Assembly (NCBI GenBank): GCA_012729495.1
Contig: JAAYCZ010000018.1
Coordinates: 1 to 64,000 of the forward strand
DNA length: 64,000 nt
DNA from: Syntrophomonadaceae bacterium
GTDB lineage: Bacteria > Bacillota > Syntrophomonadia > Syntrophomonadales > Syntrophomonadaceae
Reading direction: 5' to 3'
The notes under the pieces are model-generated. The model ran no database searches. It saw only the letters and a list, made by a program, of their open reading frames with translations, and had not been told where the DNA came from. Shown in pieces: positions 32,000 through 41,600 of this stretch; the first letter of the stretch is position 1, and every line of letters begins with the position of its first letter. Both the position numbers and the translations under genes were made by a program.

Positions 32000-32020
32000 A
32001 ACCTGCCACAAAAGCAGGTT
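32000..32020 (-). terminator. Rho-independent terminator, separated from spoVS by repeat copy B
   Basis: Minus strand AACCTGCTTTTGTGGCAGGTTTTTTTC. Confidence 0.8.
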
Positions 32021-32022
32021 CC

Positions 32023-32186
32023 CAGAGCGTCAAAAAAGGTGAATAGCTGCGTTATGCCAAAATCCCGTTCAGTCGGTGTACTTTTTATGGGGACATTCCC
32101 CGCCAAGGGGTGTGTCCCCATACCTTACATCGCCTCAATCATGGGCTTTTTGCAAGCCTTGCTCTTCGCCTTTTTTGCTCACTCTG
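32023..32186. repeat. Fold-back/MITE-like element, copy B (3' of spoVS)
   Basis: TIR cagagcgtcaaaaaaggtgaatagctgcgtt / gccttgctcttcgccttttttgctcactctg; hairpin ggggacattccccgccaaggggtgtgtcccc; flanked by 16-bp direct repeat acaaaagcaggttccc. Confidence 0.8.
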
Positions 32187-32245
32187 TTGATTTTAGACTT
32201 TATTGACAGTCTGAAAGCCGGTTACAAAAGCAGGTTCCCCAAGCC

Positions 32246-32506
32246 TTATCTCGGTTCAATAATAAGCTTAATGGCAGTTCTCTCCTCACCGTCAATCATA
32301 ATATCCGTAAATGCCGGAATGCAGATCAGATCCATTCCGCTGGGGGCAACAAAACCACGGGCTATGGCAATGGCTTTGATGGCCTGGTTGATTGCGCCCG
32401 CGCCGATCGCTTGTATTTCTGCTGATCCTTTTTCTCTTAAAACACCAGCTAATGCTCCTGCAACCGAATTAGGACTCGATTTCGCTGATACTTTTAATAC
32501 TTCCAT
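32246..32506 (-). CDS. spoVS: Stage V sporulation protein S
   Basis: MEVLKVSAKSSPNSVAGALAGVLREKG...AIGAGAINQAIKAIAIARGFVAP; gggagg SD. Confidence 0.97.
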   Translation of the reverse strand: MEVLKVSAKSSPNSVAGALAGVLREKGSAEIQAIGAGAINQAIKAIAIARGFVAPSGMDLICIPAFTDIMIDGEERTAIKLIIEPR

Positions 32507-32639
32507 TAAAATAACCTCCCTCAATAATGAAAAACTATCTTTATTATTGTTGTGATTGGTTGCTCTTATAGAAGTATATTCTCATTTCTTTCAGTAATTC
32601 CTTCTTTTTTCCAGCTTTTCTTTGGATATATTTTCATAT

Positions 32640-33431
32640 TTAAACTTTATTGTTTAAAACGTGCGATATTCTCTCAATGTTAATGGTTTTCATACTGTCC
32701 TCATCCACCTGCAGAACTACTCCCTGCAGCTGAGCTGCTCCTTCGGCCACCTGAAAGCGACTCGGTCTGGCATTTAGAAAACGCTCAATAATCGGTTGTT
32801 TTTCCATCCCCAGAATGGAATCAATCGGTCCGGTCATACCCAAATCAGTAATGTAAGCCGTCCCGTTGGGCAGAATCTTTTCGTCGGCGGTCTGAATGTG
32901 AGTGTGGGTGCCCAATACAGCAGAAACCCGACCATCAAGATAATAACCGAAGGCAACTTTTTCAGAAGTAGCCTCGGCATGAAAATCAACAATGATATAA
33001 TCGACAAGCGTATGAATTTCCTGCAATGTATCATCCAGCGCCCGAAAAGGACAATCAAGGGCGGGCAGGAATACTCTGCCGCTGGCATTGATGACCGCAA
33101 TTTTTTTGTTGAATCCGGCTTTAAATATGTGTATCCCCTGACCGGGACAATCAGCGGGATAATTGATGGGTCTGATCAAGCGCGGTTCATCATCAATAAA
33201 CGAAAATATGTTTTTATTATCCCAAACATGATTACCCATGGTCAGGCAGTCAATCCCGATGCCCAGCAGTTCATTCTTGACATCAAGGGTTAGACCACGG
33301 CCGCCGGCGGCATTTTCAGCATTGGCTATGGTAAAATCAATATTATACCGGGTTTGAATCCAGCTCAGCATACTTTTTAATATTTCCCGTCCGGGCCGGC
33401 CGACAATATCACCGATAACAAGTATATTCAA
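32640..33431 (-). CDS. ymdB: YmdB family metallophosphoesterase
   Basis: MNILVIGDIVGRPGREIL, ANAENAAGGRGLT, GNHVWDNK, GTHTHIQTADE. Confidence 0.96.
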   Translation of the reverse strand: MNILVIGDIVGRPGREILKSMLSWIQTRYNIDFTIANAENAAGGRGLTLDVKNELLGIGIDCLTMGNHVWDNKNIFSFIDDEPRLIRPINYPADCPGQGIHIFKAGFNKKIAVINASGRVFLPALDCPFRALDDTLQEIHTLVDYIIVDFHAEATSEKVAFGYYLDGRVSAVLGTHTHIQTADEKILPNGTAYITDLGMTGPIDSILGMEKQPIIERFLNARPSRFQVAEGAAQLQGVVLQVDEDSMKTINIERISHVLNNKV

Positions 33432-33446
33432 ATTATAATCCTCCGT

Positions 33447-33938
33447 CTATTTATCAAACACAAACATTTTACCCCGATCACGATAGGCAAAAATATTATT
33501 GGCCCTATCATTTTTATGGTTGATGTTTTGCATCAGCCGTTTTTTAATATCATTAATCTTGTTATTTTGCAGAACCGACTCATCTGTTTCCCGCAGCAGC
33601 ATATTGGAGAACTCTAACCCGGCAAGTCTTACATACAAATCGATTTCTTCTTCCGTCAACGTAAAAGCGTCTCGGTACAAAGTTAAAATACTAATATTGC
33701 CTTGATTGCAAAATTCTATACTCAGTTTTAAAGCTTCTTTGCCTTTCAGCTGATGCAGCATCTTCAGGGCTGCCGTTGTCCGGCGCAGGAATAACTGCTG
33801 CTTTTGGCAATCTATATTATCAGTCAGGATCATTTCCATTACGATAGTATTCTGCCTGGCTTTATACTGGATAGAACTGAGTTCGGGGTTGCGAATAAAA
33901 GCTGATATTACTGCATCTAATCCAACATCGACAATCAT
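33447..33938 (-). CDS. Hypothetical protein between rny and ymdB
   Basis: 163-aa ORF MIVDVGLDAVISAFIRNPELSS..., tightly packed upstream of ymdB; no family recognised. Confidence 0.6.
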   Translation of the reverse strand: MIVDVGLDAVISAFIRNPELSSIQYKARQNTIVMEMILTDNIDCQKQQLFLRRTTAALKMLHQLKGKEALKLSIEFCNQGNISILTLYRDAFTLTEEEIDLYVRLAGLEFSNMLLRETDESVLQNNKINDIKKRLMQNINHKNDRANNIFAYRDRGKMFVFDK

Positions 33939-34057
33939 TAATTCCTATCCCCTTGTTAAAAAACTATCCCGCATACTTTCGGCATAAACAAACGGGATTC
34001 CTTTATTCTGGCTTGGTAATTTTAAACAACATAAAACAAAGCATCCGCAGACCCTTG

Positions 34058-34221
34058 CAGAGCATCAAAAAAGGCTTATAGCTGCGTTAATACGGGAGGC
34101 CTGTTCAATCAACGTAATTGTAATGGGGACATTCCCCCCTTAGGGGGTGTCCCCATACATTGTACCGTCTCAATTACAGGCTTCCTGATTGCCTTGCTCT
34201 AAACCTTTTTGGCTCACTCTG
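34058..34221. repeat. Fold-back/MITE-like element, copy C (3' of rny)
   Basis: cagagcatcaaaaaaggcttatagctgcgtt ... ggctcactctg with ggggacattccccccttagggggtgtcccc hairpin. Confidence 0.75.
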
Positions 34222-34236
34222 TTGATATTAGACTAT

Positions 34237-35787
34237 CTATTTAGCATATTCTACAGAACGGGTTTCCCTGATGACCATAACTTTGATTTGACCGGGATAA
34301 TCCAATTCCTGTTCCACTTTGCGGGCAATATCCTTTACCAGGGTGATTGCCTCCAGGTCATCAATTTCATCCGGTTTAACAATGATTCTTATCTCCCGGC
34401 CGGCCTGAATGGCAAATGATTTATCCACTCCCGAGAATGAGTCGGCCAGATTTTCAAGTTTTTCCAGTCGCTTGATATAATTCTCCAGCGTTTCTCTTCT
34501 GGCCCCCGGACGCGAAGCGGAAACCGCGTCGGCAGCCTGTACCAGGATTGCTTCTATGGTATGCGGTTCAATATCTCCATGATGGGCTTCGATACCATGA
34601 ATAACTTCCTTGCTCTCCCGGTACTTTTTCGCCAGATCTATGCCGATTTCAACATGAGGTCCGGCGACTTCGTGGTCGACCGCCTTGCCGATATCATGCA
34701 GCAGACCGGATCTTTTGGCCAGAGCTACGTCAACATCAAGCTCCGCGGCCATAACCCCGGCCAGATGTGCCACTTCAATTGAATGTTTCAGCACATTCTG
34801 CCCGTAACTGGTACGATATTTTAATCTGCCCAGTAATTTTATCAATTCCGGGTGCAAACCATGTACGCCCACCTCAAAAGCAGCCTGTTCGCCGACTTCT
34901 CTTAATTCCTGATCCACTTCTTTCTTGGCCTTGTCCACCATTTCTTCTATACGGGCAGGATGAATACGGCCATCAGACACCAAATGCTCCAGTGCCAACC
35001 GTGCCGTTTCCCGCCTTACCGGGTCAAAGGCCGACAATATTACGGCTTCCGGGGTGTCATCAATAATCAGATCAACACCCGTAAGGGTTTCAAACGTACG
35101 AATATTGCGGCCTTCACGTCCAATGATACGGCCTTTCATCTCATCATTGGGCAGCGCTACAACCGATACCGTAGATTCAGATACGACATCTGCCGCACAA
35201 CGTTGTATCGCCAGAGAGACAATATTCTTGGCTCTCTTGTCACATTCCTCTTTAGCCTCTGCTTCCAGGGTTCTGATCATAACCGCCGTTTCCTGGCGAA
35301 TTTGTTGCTCAACATTGTTTAACAGCAATTCCTTGGCTTCTTCCGAGCTTAACCCGGAGAGACGCTCCAATTCTTTCAGCTGTTGGGTTAAAATAAGCTG
35401 CAAATCCTGCTGGGTCTTGTCAATATCCTTTTCTTTTTCAAAAAGACTGATTTCCTTTTTCTCAATGTTCTCCGATTTTTTTTCAACCAGTTCCTCTTTT
35501 TGCAGTACTCTTCTCTCGAGACGATCTAATTCTCTTCTTCTTTCCCGTAAATCCTTTTCAAACTCCTGGCGATTACGATGGATTTCATCTTTGGCTTCCA
35601 GGAGTAATTCTTTTTTTACGGCTTCCCCCTCTTTGGTTGCTTCATCTACGGTCCGCGCAGCCTCTTCTTCGGCGGACCCGATTTTACTCTCGGCTACAAT
35701 CTTTCTCAAGTAATAACCGGCAGCTATACCAACTGCCAATACAACTATACCAATCACATAACTTAATAACGGATCGATACTTTTCAC
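34237..35787 (-). CDS. rny: Ribonuclease Y (true start probably AUC at 35778, see findings)
   Basis: N-terminal TM, long coiled coil, KH domain ([15 protein letters not shown]), HD domain ([15 protein letters not shown]). Confidence 0.96.
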   Translation of the reverse strand: MKSIDPLLSYVIGIVVLAVGIAAGYYLRKIVAESKIGSAEEEAARTVDEATKEGEAVKKELLLEAKDEIHRNRQEFEKDLRERRRELDRLERRVLQKEELVEKKSENIEKKEISLFEKEKDIDKTQQDLQLILTQQLKELERLSGLSSEEAKELLLNNVEQQIRQETAVMIRTLEAEAKEECDKRAKNIVSLAIQRCAADVVSESTVSVVALPNDEMKGRIIGREGRNIRTFETLTGVDLIIDDTPEAVILSAFDPVRRETARLALEHLVSDGRIHPARIEEMVDKAKKEVDQELREVGEQAAFEVGVHGLHPELIKLLGRLKYRTSYGQNVLKHSIEVAHLAGVMAAELDVDVALAKRSGLLHDIGKAVDHEVAGPHVEIGIDLAKKYRESKEVIHGIEAHHGDIEPHTIEAILVQAADAVSASRPGARRETLENYIKRLEKLENLADSFSGVDKSFAIQAGREIRIIVKPDEIDDLEAITLVKDIARKVEQELDYPGQIKVMVIRETRSVEYAK

Positions 35788-35825
35788 CTCCCTTTTTTTT
35801 TATAAAACTTATTTTTTTAAATGGA

Positions 35826-35850
35826 AAAGCCGAGTACAAAACCCGGCTTT
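35826..35850 (-). terminator. Terminator just upstream of rny
   Basis: Minus strand AAAGCCG-GGTTTTGTACT-CGGCTTTT. Confidence 0.65.
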
Positions 35851-36033
35851 CAGAAAACCTCACTATTTATTGTTTTCCGGAACCTGAAATAAGCTCATCT
35901 TTAAAAAGAGCTTTTCAGTTAAAGGGAAACAACTCACCCAACCTTATACGAGCACAAATATACAATCTATATTTATCAGCAGTTCGAAGAACTTGCTAAA
36001 ACTTCGACACGCCGTCCACCTTATCTAATGTTG
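35826..36033 (-). ncRNA. Candidate structured ncRNA or rny leader
   Basis: Own TTGACA/TATAAT-like promoter, several strong hairpins, ends in terminator; about 210 nt noncoding between recA and rny. Confidence 0.45.
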
Positions 36034-36039
36034 GAATAA

Positions 36040-36066
36040 ATTATATATATATAAATTAAGTGTCAA
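36040..36066 (-). promoter_or_regulatory. SigA-like promoter upstream of rny leader
   Basis: Minus strand TTGACA (36066-36061), 15-nt spacer, TATAAT (36045-36040); a TAATTT alternative gives a 17-nt spacer. Confidence 0.55.
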
Positions 36067-36136
36067 TATGGTTAAGCTTCCAAGTGAGGCTTTATCTTTT
36101 AGCCTACTTAGATTTTAGTTAGTTTCCCTGATAGTG

Positions 36137-37168
36137 TCAAGTTTCCTCTGTTTCGATCTTTGCGGCGGTTGGGAAAATTTTTTCATGAATCGTTTGCTGC
36201 AAAGTCTTATAAATCTCAGGATTATTTTTCAGATATTCCTTGGCATTTTCACGTCCCTGTCCCATCCGTTCACCTTCGTATGAATACCAGGAACCGCTTT
36301 TCTGGATAATGCTTAAATCACTGGCTACGTCCAACAGGTCACCCTCCTGGGAAATCCCAGTGCCATACATGATGTCAAATTCGACTGATTTGAAGGGCGG
36401 GGCAACTTTGTTTTTCACTACTTTAACCTTGGTGCGGTTACCGATCAGATCGTTCCCCATTTTTATGGCCTCACCCTTGCGTATTTCCAAACGCATGGAA
36501 GAATAAAACTTCAAGGCCCGGCCGCCGGTAGTTACTTCGGGATTGCCGTACATCACGCCTACTTTCTCACGGATCTGGTTTATAAAAACAACACAGCAGT
36601 TGGATTTGCCAATGTGGGCGGTCAGTTTGCGCAGCGCCTGGGACATGAGTCGAGCCTGCAGACCAACATGAACGTCTCCCATCTCACCATCCAGCTCAGC
36701 CTTGGGAACCAGTGCCGCTACCGAGTCGATTACGATAATATCGATGGCATTACTGCGTACCAGCGCTTCAGCGATTTCCAATGCCTGCTCCCCGCTGTCC
36801 GGTTGTGAAACCAAAAGGTTATTAATATCTACCCCTAATTGCTTGGCATACATCGGATCAAGTGCATGCTCGGCATCAATAAATGCGGCAATGCCTCCAT
36901 CCTTCTGCGCCTGGGCAATAACATGCAAAGTAACCGTGGTTTTGCCCGATGATTCCGGTCCAAATATCTCTATTACTCTTCCCCGCGGTAATCCGCCTAC
37001 ACCAGTAGCCAGATCCAAAGAAATGCAGCCGGTGGAAATTGATTCTACATTCATAGCTGTGGATTCGCCCAGTTTCATTATAGAACCCTTGCCGTAGGTC
37101 TTTTCAATGTTTCTGATGGTATTATTAAGCGCCTCAGTTTTACCCTGCATGATCTCGTTGTTATCCAA
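36137..37168 (-). CDS. recA: Recombinase A
   Basis: [54 protein letters not shown]. Confidence 0.99.
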   Translation of the reverse strand: MDNNEIMQGKTEALNNTIRNIEKTYGKGSIMKLGESTAMNVESISTGCISLDLATGVGGLPRGRVIEIFGPESSGKTTVTLHVIAQAQKDGGIAAFIDAEHALDPMYAKQLGVDINNLLVSQPDSGEQALEIAEALVRSNAIDIIVIDSVAALVPKAELDGEMGDVHVGLQARLMSQALRKLTAHIGKSNCCVVFINQIREKVGVMYGNPEVTTGGRALKFYSSMRLEIRKGEAIKMGNDLIGNRTKVKVVKNKVAPPFKSVEFDIMYGTGISQEGDLLDVASDLSIIQKSGSWYSYEGERMGQGRENAKEYLKNNPEIYKTLQQTIHEKIFPTAAKIETEET

Positions 37169-37181
37169 AACTGTCCCCCCT

Positions 37182-37195
37182 CAAACATATGTTCG
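37182..37195 (-). promoter_or_regulatory. LexA/DinR SOS box upstream of recA
   Basis: Minus strand CGAACATATGTTTG matches Gram-positive CGAACNNNNGTTYG. Confidence 0.88.
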
Positions 37196-37239
37196 TTTTT
37201 ATCATTATAAACATAATAAATAAATGCTGTCAACAATAT

Positions 37240-37800
37240 TTATCCATTTAATCTATAAGTATCCAGAACCGAATACTGCGGTCCCTGTGAATCAAGCACA
37301 CTCTGCATGAGATGGAATTCTTCGACCCTGAAACAGCGTAATTTATTCCAGTCAGGATACTTTTCCAGTATGTTCATCATCTCTTTTATGTTTTTTTCCG
37401 AGCGGATCCTGCCCAGAGTCAGATGCAGGCGATGATCCTTTTCCGGCGCAAATCCCATGGCAGACAGATATGCATCTACCCGGTCACATAAAAATGCAGC
37501 CTTTTCAATTTCTCCTTTGATACCCATCCATATGACCCGGGGACGGGATTGATTGGGAAAAAAACCGAGGGTGCCGGCTGACAGATTAAAGGCTGGTACT
37601 GCATCTGCAATCAAAGCAAGATTGCGTTTGATTTCCGGCAGATCTTTAATATCTACTGCACCCAAAAATTTAACCGTCAAATGATAATTCTGATATTCAA
37701 CCCATTTAATGTCCGGCCTGGCCATGCCCAGTTTGTTGCGCATCATGCGGGCATACTGCTTTATGTCATCTGGTACTGGTATGGCAACAAAAGCTCTCAT
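37240..37800 (-). CDS. thpR: RNA 2',3'-cyclic phosphodiesterase (LigT-like)
   Basis: Two HxTx motifs: YHLTVKFLG and HLTLGRI; FVAIPVPDD N-terminus. Confidence 0.92.
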   Translation of the reverse strand: MRAFVAIPVPDDIKQYARMMRNKLGMARPDIKWVEYQNYHLTVKFLGAVDIKDLPEIKRNLALIADAVPAFNLSAGTLGFFPNQSRPRVIWMGIKGEIEKAAFLCDRVDAYLSAMGFAPEKDHRLHLTLGRIRSEKNIKEMMNILEKYPDWNKLRCFRVEEFHLMQSVLDSQGPQYSVLDTYRLNG

Positions 37801-37802
37801 TT

Positions 37803-39080
37803 TTATCCCCCTTGTTGGTCAAGATGACGGCGCAGCAAATCAAGCGCTGATTTGGCTGACAATTTGCGAATTGTTTCCCGGGAACCGATAAATTTTAATT
37901 CTTTTACGCTGCACCCATTTTCATAGGCCAGCGCAATATAAACAAGTCCCACCGGCTTCTCCGCGGTTCCTCCACCGGGCCCGGCGATGCCGGTAATGGC
38001 CAAAGCATAATCAGCACCTGACAGCTGCAGGGTACCCCGGGCCATTTCTTCCGCAGTCTGGCGGCTGACCGCCCCGTACTGCTCCAGGGTGGATGCTCTG
38101 ACCCCGAGAATTTTCATTTTGCATTCATTGCTGTAAGTAATTACACCGCCCCAGAAATATTCGGAACTGCCTGCAACTTCGGTTATCATGCTGCCTAGCA
38201 TGCCGGCTGTGCAGGACTCTGCCACCGCCAGTTTCCGGGCGCTTGCGGCCAGCATTTTGCCTATTTTCTGCGGCAGGGTATCATCATCATAGCCGAAAAT
38301 ATGTTTGTTTAACTTAGCATGGATGGCTTGGCTCATTTCGTCCAAAATTTTATGGCGGTCAGCTTCGTCAACGCCTTCGGCTGTGATTTTGATGTGAATT
38401 TCACCTTCCTTGGCCAGCAGCGCCATTGAACATCCCCGGGGGTTATCCATTAATGAGGCCAGTATTTCCTCGACCTGAGATTCTCCCGGGCCCAAAACCT
38501 TGATCGTCCTGCAGATCACTTTTTGCAGCTCGGCGGCATAATCCCTTTCCAGACGGGGTTTAACCTGTTCCAGATACATCTTTGTCATTTCCCGCGGCGG
38601 TCCCGGCAGCAGGATCAACAGTTTGTTGTTATGGCGCAGATACATTCCCGGTGCAGTTCCCTGAGGGTTGGGCAGAACCTCTGCTTCTGGCGGGAACATG
38701 GCCTGTTTTAAATTAATCTCCGGCATCGGGCGTTTACGCTGGGCAAAATAATCGCGCAGACGTTTTTCCTCCTCCGGCCGGAGCACCGGAATGCATCCCA
38801 TTAATTCGCAGGCTACCGTCTTGGTCAGATCATCAAAAGTCGGTCCCAGTCCGCCGGTGGAAATAACGATATCAGCACTTTCCAGCCCGCTGTGAAAGGC
38901 TTTTTCAATCTGAGCACGGCGGTCGCCGACGGTGGCCTTGCCGACAACTTTGATGCCGATATCTTCCAACTGCCGGGCCAAATATACGGAATTGCTGTCG
39001 AGGGTAGTTCCCAGCAGCAGTTCGGTACCGGTTGATATTATAAATACTTTCTGCAAGCATTCCACTCCTGTCGTTATCAA
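37803..39080 (-). CDS. cinA: Competence/damage-inducible protein CinA
   Basis: STGTELLLG, STGGLGPTFDDLT, AESCTAGMLGSMITEVAGSSEYFWGGVITYSN. Confidence 0.96.
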   Translation of the reverse strand: MITTGVECLQKVFIISTGTELLLGTTLDSNSVYLARQLEDIGIKVVGKATVGDRRAQIEKAFHSGLESADIVISTGGLGPTFDDLTKTVACELMGCIPVLRPEEEKRLRDYFAQRKRPMPEINLKQAMFPPEAEVLPNPQGTAPGMYLRHNNKLLILLPGPPREMTKMYLEQVKPRLERDYAAELQKVICRTIKVLGPGESQVEEILASLMDNPRGCSMALLAKEGEIHIKITAEGVDEADRHKILDEMSQAIHAKLNKHIFGYDDDTLPQKIGKMLAASARKLAVAESCTAGMLGSMITEVAGSSEYFWGGVITYSNECKMKILGVRASTLEQYGAVSRQTAEEMARGTLQLSGADYALAITGIAGPGGGTAEKPVGLVYIALAYENGCSVKELKFIGSRETIRKLSAKSALDLLRRHLDQQGG

Positions 39081-39310
39081 CTCAATTAATCATGATGGCG
39101 AAACAATATCGTTTTCTATAGCTTAGCATAGACTAAAGTTACGGTTAATACAATTTCAGAACGGTCATTAAGCGAAATAAAAATCAAATCGGCCCTTGCG
39201 CTGCCGATACAATAACATTGCCCGACCTGGTTATTAATAAGCAGAAAAACCACTTGGGACAGCACATATTGTGGTACTGGTACGCTTCCCTATTTTTAAA
39301 TAAACAGAAA

Positions 39311-39336
39311 AAACCCGGGAGCTGTGCTTCGGGTTT
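39311..39336 (-). terminator. Rho-independent terminator after ftsH-like gene
   Basis: Minus strand AAACCCG-AAGCACAGCTCC-CGGGTTTTTTC. Confidence 0.8.
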
Positions 39337-39385
39337 GATCAGATTGCAGTATTTATTCAGGCGCAACGGGCAAGAGGCAAGGCGT

Positions 39386-40852
39386 TTATGCGTAGAGTAT
39401 TTTTTCCAGGCTGGGGCGACCCAGGCTTTCCTGCTGGCTCAGACAGACGGCCAGATTAAATAGGCGCTCCTTATTTTCTTCCAGCAGCGTGCGGGTTTTG
39501 CTCTCGGCCGCTGCAATGATGCGTTTGCCTTCATCATAAACGGTCTGCACCGGTATATGGTCATCGGAAACCACACCCAATGAGGATAGACCGCTGCTGA
39601 TCATTTCCCGGGCGACATTCCAGGCCTGTTGAAAATCATTTCTAGCCCCGCTGCTGCGGCTGCCAAAACGTAATTCTTCGGCCAGCGCTCCGGCCAACAT
39701 CGTCATGATCTGCTGTTCCAATTCTTCATAAGTATAGAGATATTGATCATCCTGCGGTGACCGGCGCATAAAACCCAGGGCTTTGCCGCGCGGAACAATG
39801 GTCAGCGAAGCTACCGAGCCTGGTTGCAGGAAATCACAGACCAGGGCATGGCCGCTTTCGTGAATGCTGATTCTCTCCATTTCGCTTAAGGAAGGCTGTC
39901 GATCCAGTTTTTCTCCCATCATAACTTTGTCGATGGCTTCCCGAAAATGATTCTGTTTAATTATAGGGCTGTCTTCCCGCATGGCCAGTATGGCGGCTTC
40001 ATTGGCCAGGCTTTCCAGATGGGCGCCGGAAAATCCAAAAGTTGCCCGGGAGACATCATCCAGATTTACAGCGGGATCAAGCGGCTTGTTGCGGGTATGG
40101 ATGGACAGAATCTTGGCCCGTCCAGCGCGATCCGGCAAATCAACCTGTACCTGGCGATCAAACCGGCCCGGTCTTAACACCGCCGGATCCAGCAGATCGG
40201 CCCGATTGGTAGCGCCAATCAATAAAATACGGGGATCTTTGTTCTGGCTCATACCGTCCATTTCCACCAACAGCTGATTAAGGGTCTGGTCATACTCCAT
40301 ATGGCCGCTGTGACTACCCCGCTTGGCGGCCAGTACCTCCAACTCATCTATAAATATGATGGCACTCTTTTTGTTCAGTCTTTTGGCCTCTTTGCGTGCC
40401 GATGAGAAAATCTGACGAATCCTCTTGGCTCCGACTCCGGCATACATTTCAATGAATTCACTGCCGGAAGCAGCAATAAAAGCGGAGCTGGTAAAACTGG
40501 CTGCCGCTCTGGCCATCAGGGTTTTACCGGTTCCGGGCGGTCCTGCCAGCAGGATCCCCTTAAGCGGTCTGATGCCCATATGATCGATTTTTTCAGGCTG
40601 CATAACAAACTGCAGTGCTTCCTGCAGCTCGTTGATGGCGCAGTCCTGGCCTCCGATTTGATCGAAATTCAATTTACTGTTTTTATCACGGCTGCTGCCG
40701 CCGCTGCCAAGTTTCATCTGCCCCTGTCCCAGCATCAGATAAAACAGGGCCAATATTAGTGCCGCCGCAATAATTAACGGCATAATATTAAAGCCGTTAA
40801 GCCACAGAAATATAACGATTGCCAAAGCTGATCCAATTAAAACTGATTTCAT
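39386..40852 (-). CDS. FtsH-like AAA+ zinc metalloprotease lacking the extracytoplasmic loop (start refined to MKSVLIGSA)
   Basis: GPPGTGKT, FIDELE, NRADLLDPAVLRPGRFDRQV, HESGH zinc motif; two TM helices separated by only a few residues. Confidence 0.9.
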   Translation of the reverse strand: MKSVLIGSALAIVIFLWLNGFNIMPLIIAAALILALFYLMLGQGQMKLGSGGSSRDKNSKLNFDQIGGQDCAINELQEALQFVMQPEKIDHMGIRPLKGILLAGPPGTGKTLMARAAASFTSSAFIAASGSEFIEMYAGVGAKRIRQIFSSARKEAKRLNKKSAIIFIDELEVLAAKRGSHSGHMEYDQTLNQLLVEMDGMSQNKDPRILLIGATNRADLLDPAVLRPGRFDRQVQVDLPDRAGRAKILSIHTRNKPLDPAVNLDDVSRATFGFSGAHLESLANEAAILAMREDSPIIKQNHFREAIDKVMMGEKLDRQPSLSEMERISIHESGHALVCDFLQPGSVASLTIVPRGKALGFMRRSPQDDQYLYTYEELEQQIMTMLAGALAEELRFGSRSSGARNDFQQAWNVAREMISSGLSSLGVVSDDHIPVQTVYDEGKRIIAAAESKTRTLLEENKERLFNLAVCLSQQESLGRPSLEKILYA

Positions 40853-40856
40853 GAAA

Positions 40857-41399
40857 TTACTCCTTTTTCTCCCCCGCAACCTTATCTGCATCATTGCGCT
40901 CAATTATTTCATATAAAAATTTGTCCCCCCGGCTTATTTGTACGTATAGTCTCTGCTGGTCAATCTGCAGCCGGTAAATAAAATGATCCCGGGCAGCCGT
41001 GTCAGCAAAACGCTGCTCCAAGTCAAGATAGCTGTTTTGAGCGAGGGCCTCGTAAAGGGACAACTCCATTTTCTGCAGTTGATTCTGCAGAAAAGCATCA
41101 CGCCTATCGCCAATTTTTATTTCATAGGGGCGTTTTTTTATCTTGGCAGCGATTATTTTATCAATCTCTTGATATTCATTTTTTAAATTACCCGGCTGCC
41201 TGATATGAACTTTTATTTGATATATACCATCTGTTTTGCTTATGGCTGCGCTCTCTACATAGCTCAGGGCATGCAGTTCCTTTATAATCGGTTTTTCAAC
41301 CATATTGGCATGATAGAGCTTCTGCCCCCCCAGCAGCACCCCCAGAGTGAGCAGCAAGGCCAGCAGTATCAGGGCAATTTTGATTTCGTTGCGTTTCAT
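40857..41399 (-). CDS. Hypothetical membrane-anchored extracytoplasmic protein, putative partner of the FtsH-like protease
   Basis: Single N-terminal TM (IALILLALLLTLGVLLGG) then about 150-aa soluble domain; 4 bp upstream of protease start. Confidence 0.7.
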   Translation of the reverse strand: MKRNEIKIALILLALLLTLGVLLGGQKLYHANMVEKPIIKELHALSYVESAAISKTDGIYQIKVHIRQPGNLKNEYQEIDKIIAAKIKKRPYEIKIGDRRDAFLQNQLQKMELSLYEALAQNSYLDLEQRFADTAARDHFIYRLQIDQQRLYVQISRGDKFLYEIIERNDADKVAGEKKE

Positions 41400-41600
41400 G
41401 CTTTCCCCACCTTTACTGGCTTATTATAACATGCATAACGCCGCTGCTTGAGGTTCAATTTATGGTAATACAGGCTTTTGCCGGCAGTGATTTTAAGGGG
41501 AATTAAACTGATTCAACCAAAGCTGTACGCACATAAAAAAACGATACGTCCGGGCGTTGGCCGGAGGTATCGTTGGGTTGTCCTATAATTATTATGCAGT

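Noticed and set aside
35054-35713. 219-aa plus-strand ORF antisense to rny
   Set aside because: Low-complexity Ser/Leu-rich shadow of the coiled-coil coding region; rny motifs on the other strand are unambiguous.
35826-36033. Calling the recA-rny RNA a 6S RNA
   Set aside because: The predicted 5' and 3' ends do not pair to form the long closing stem expected of 6S; left as unknown.
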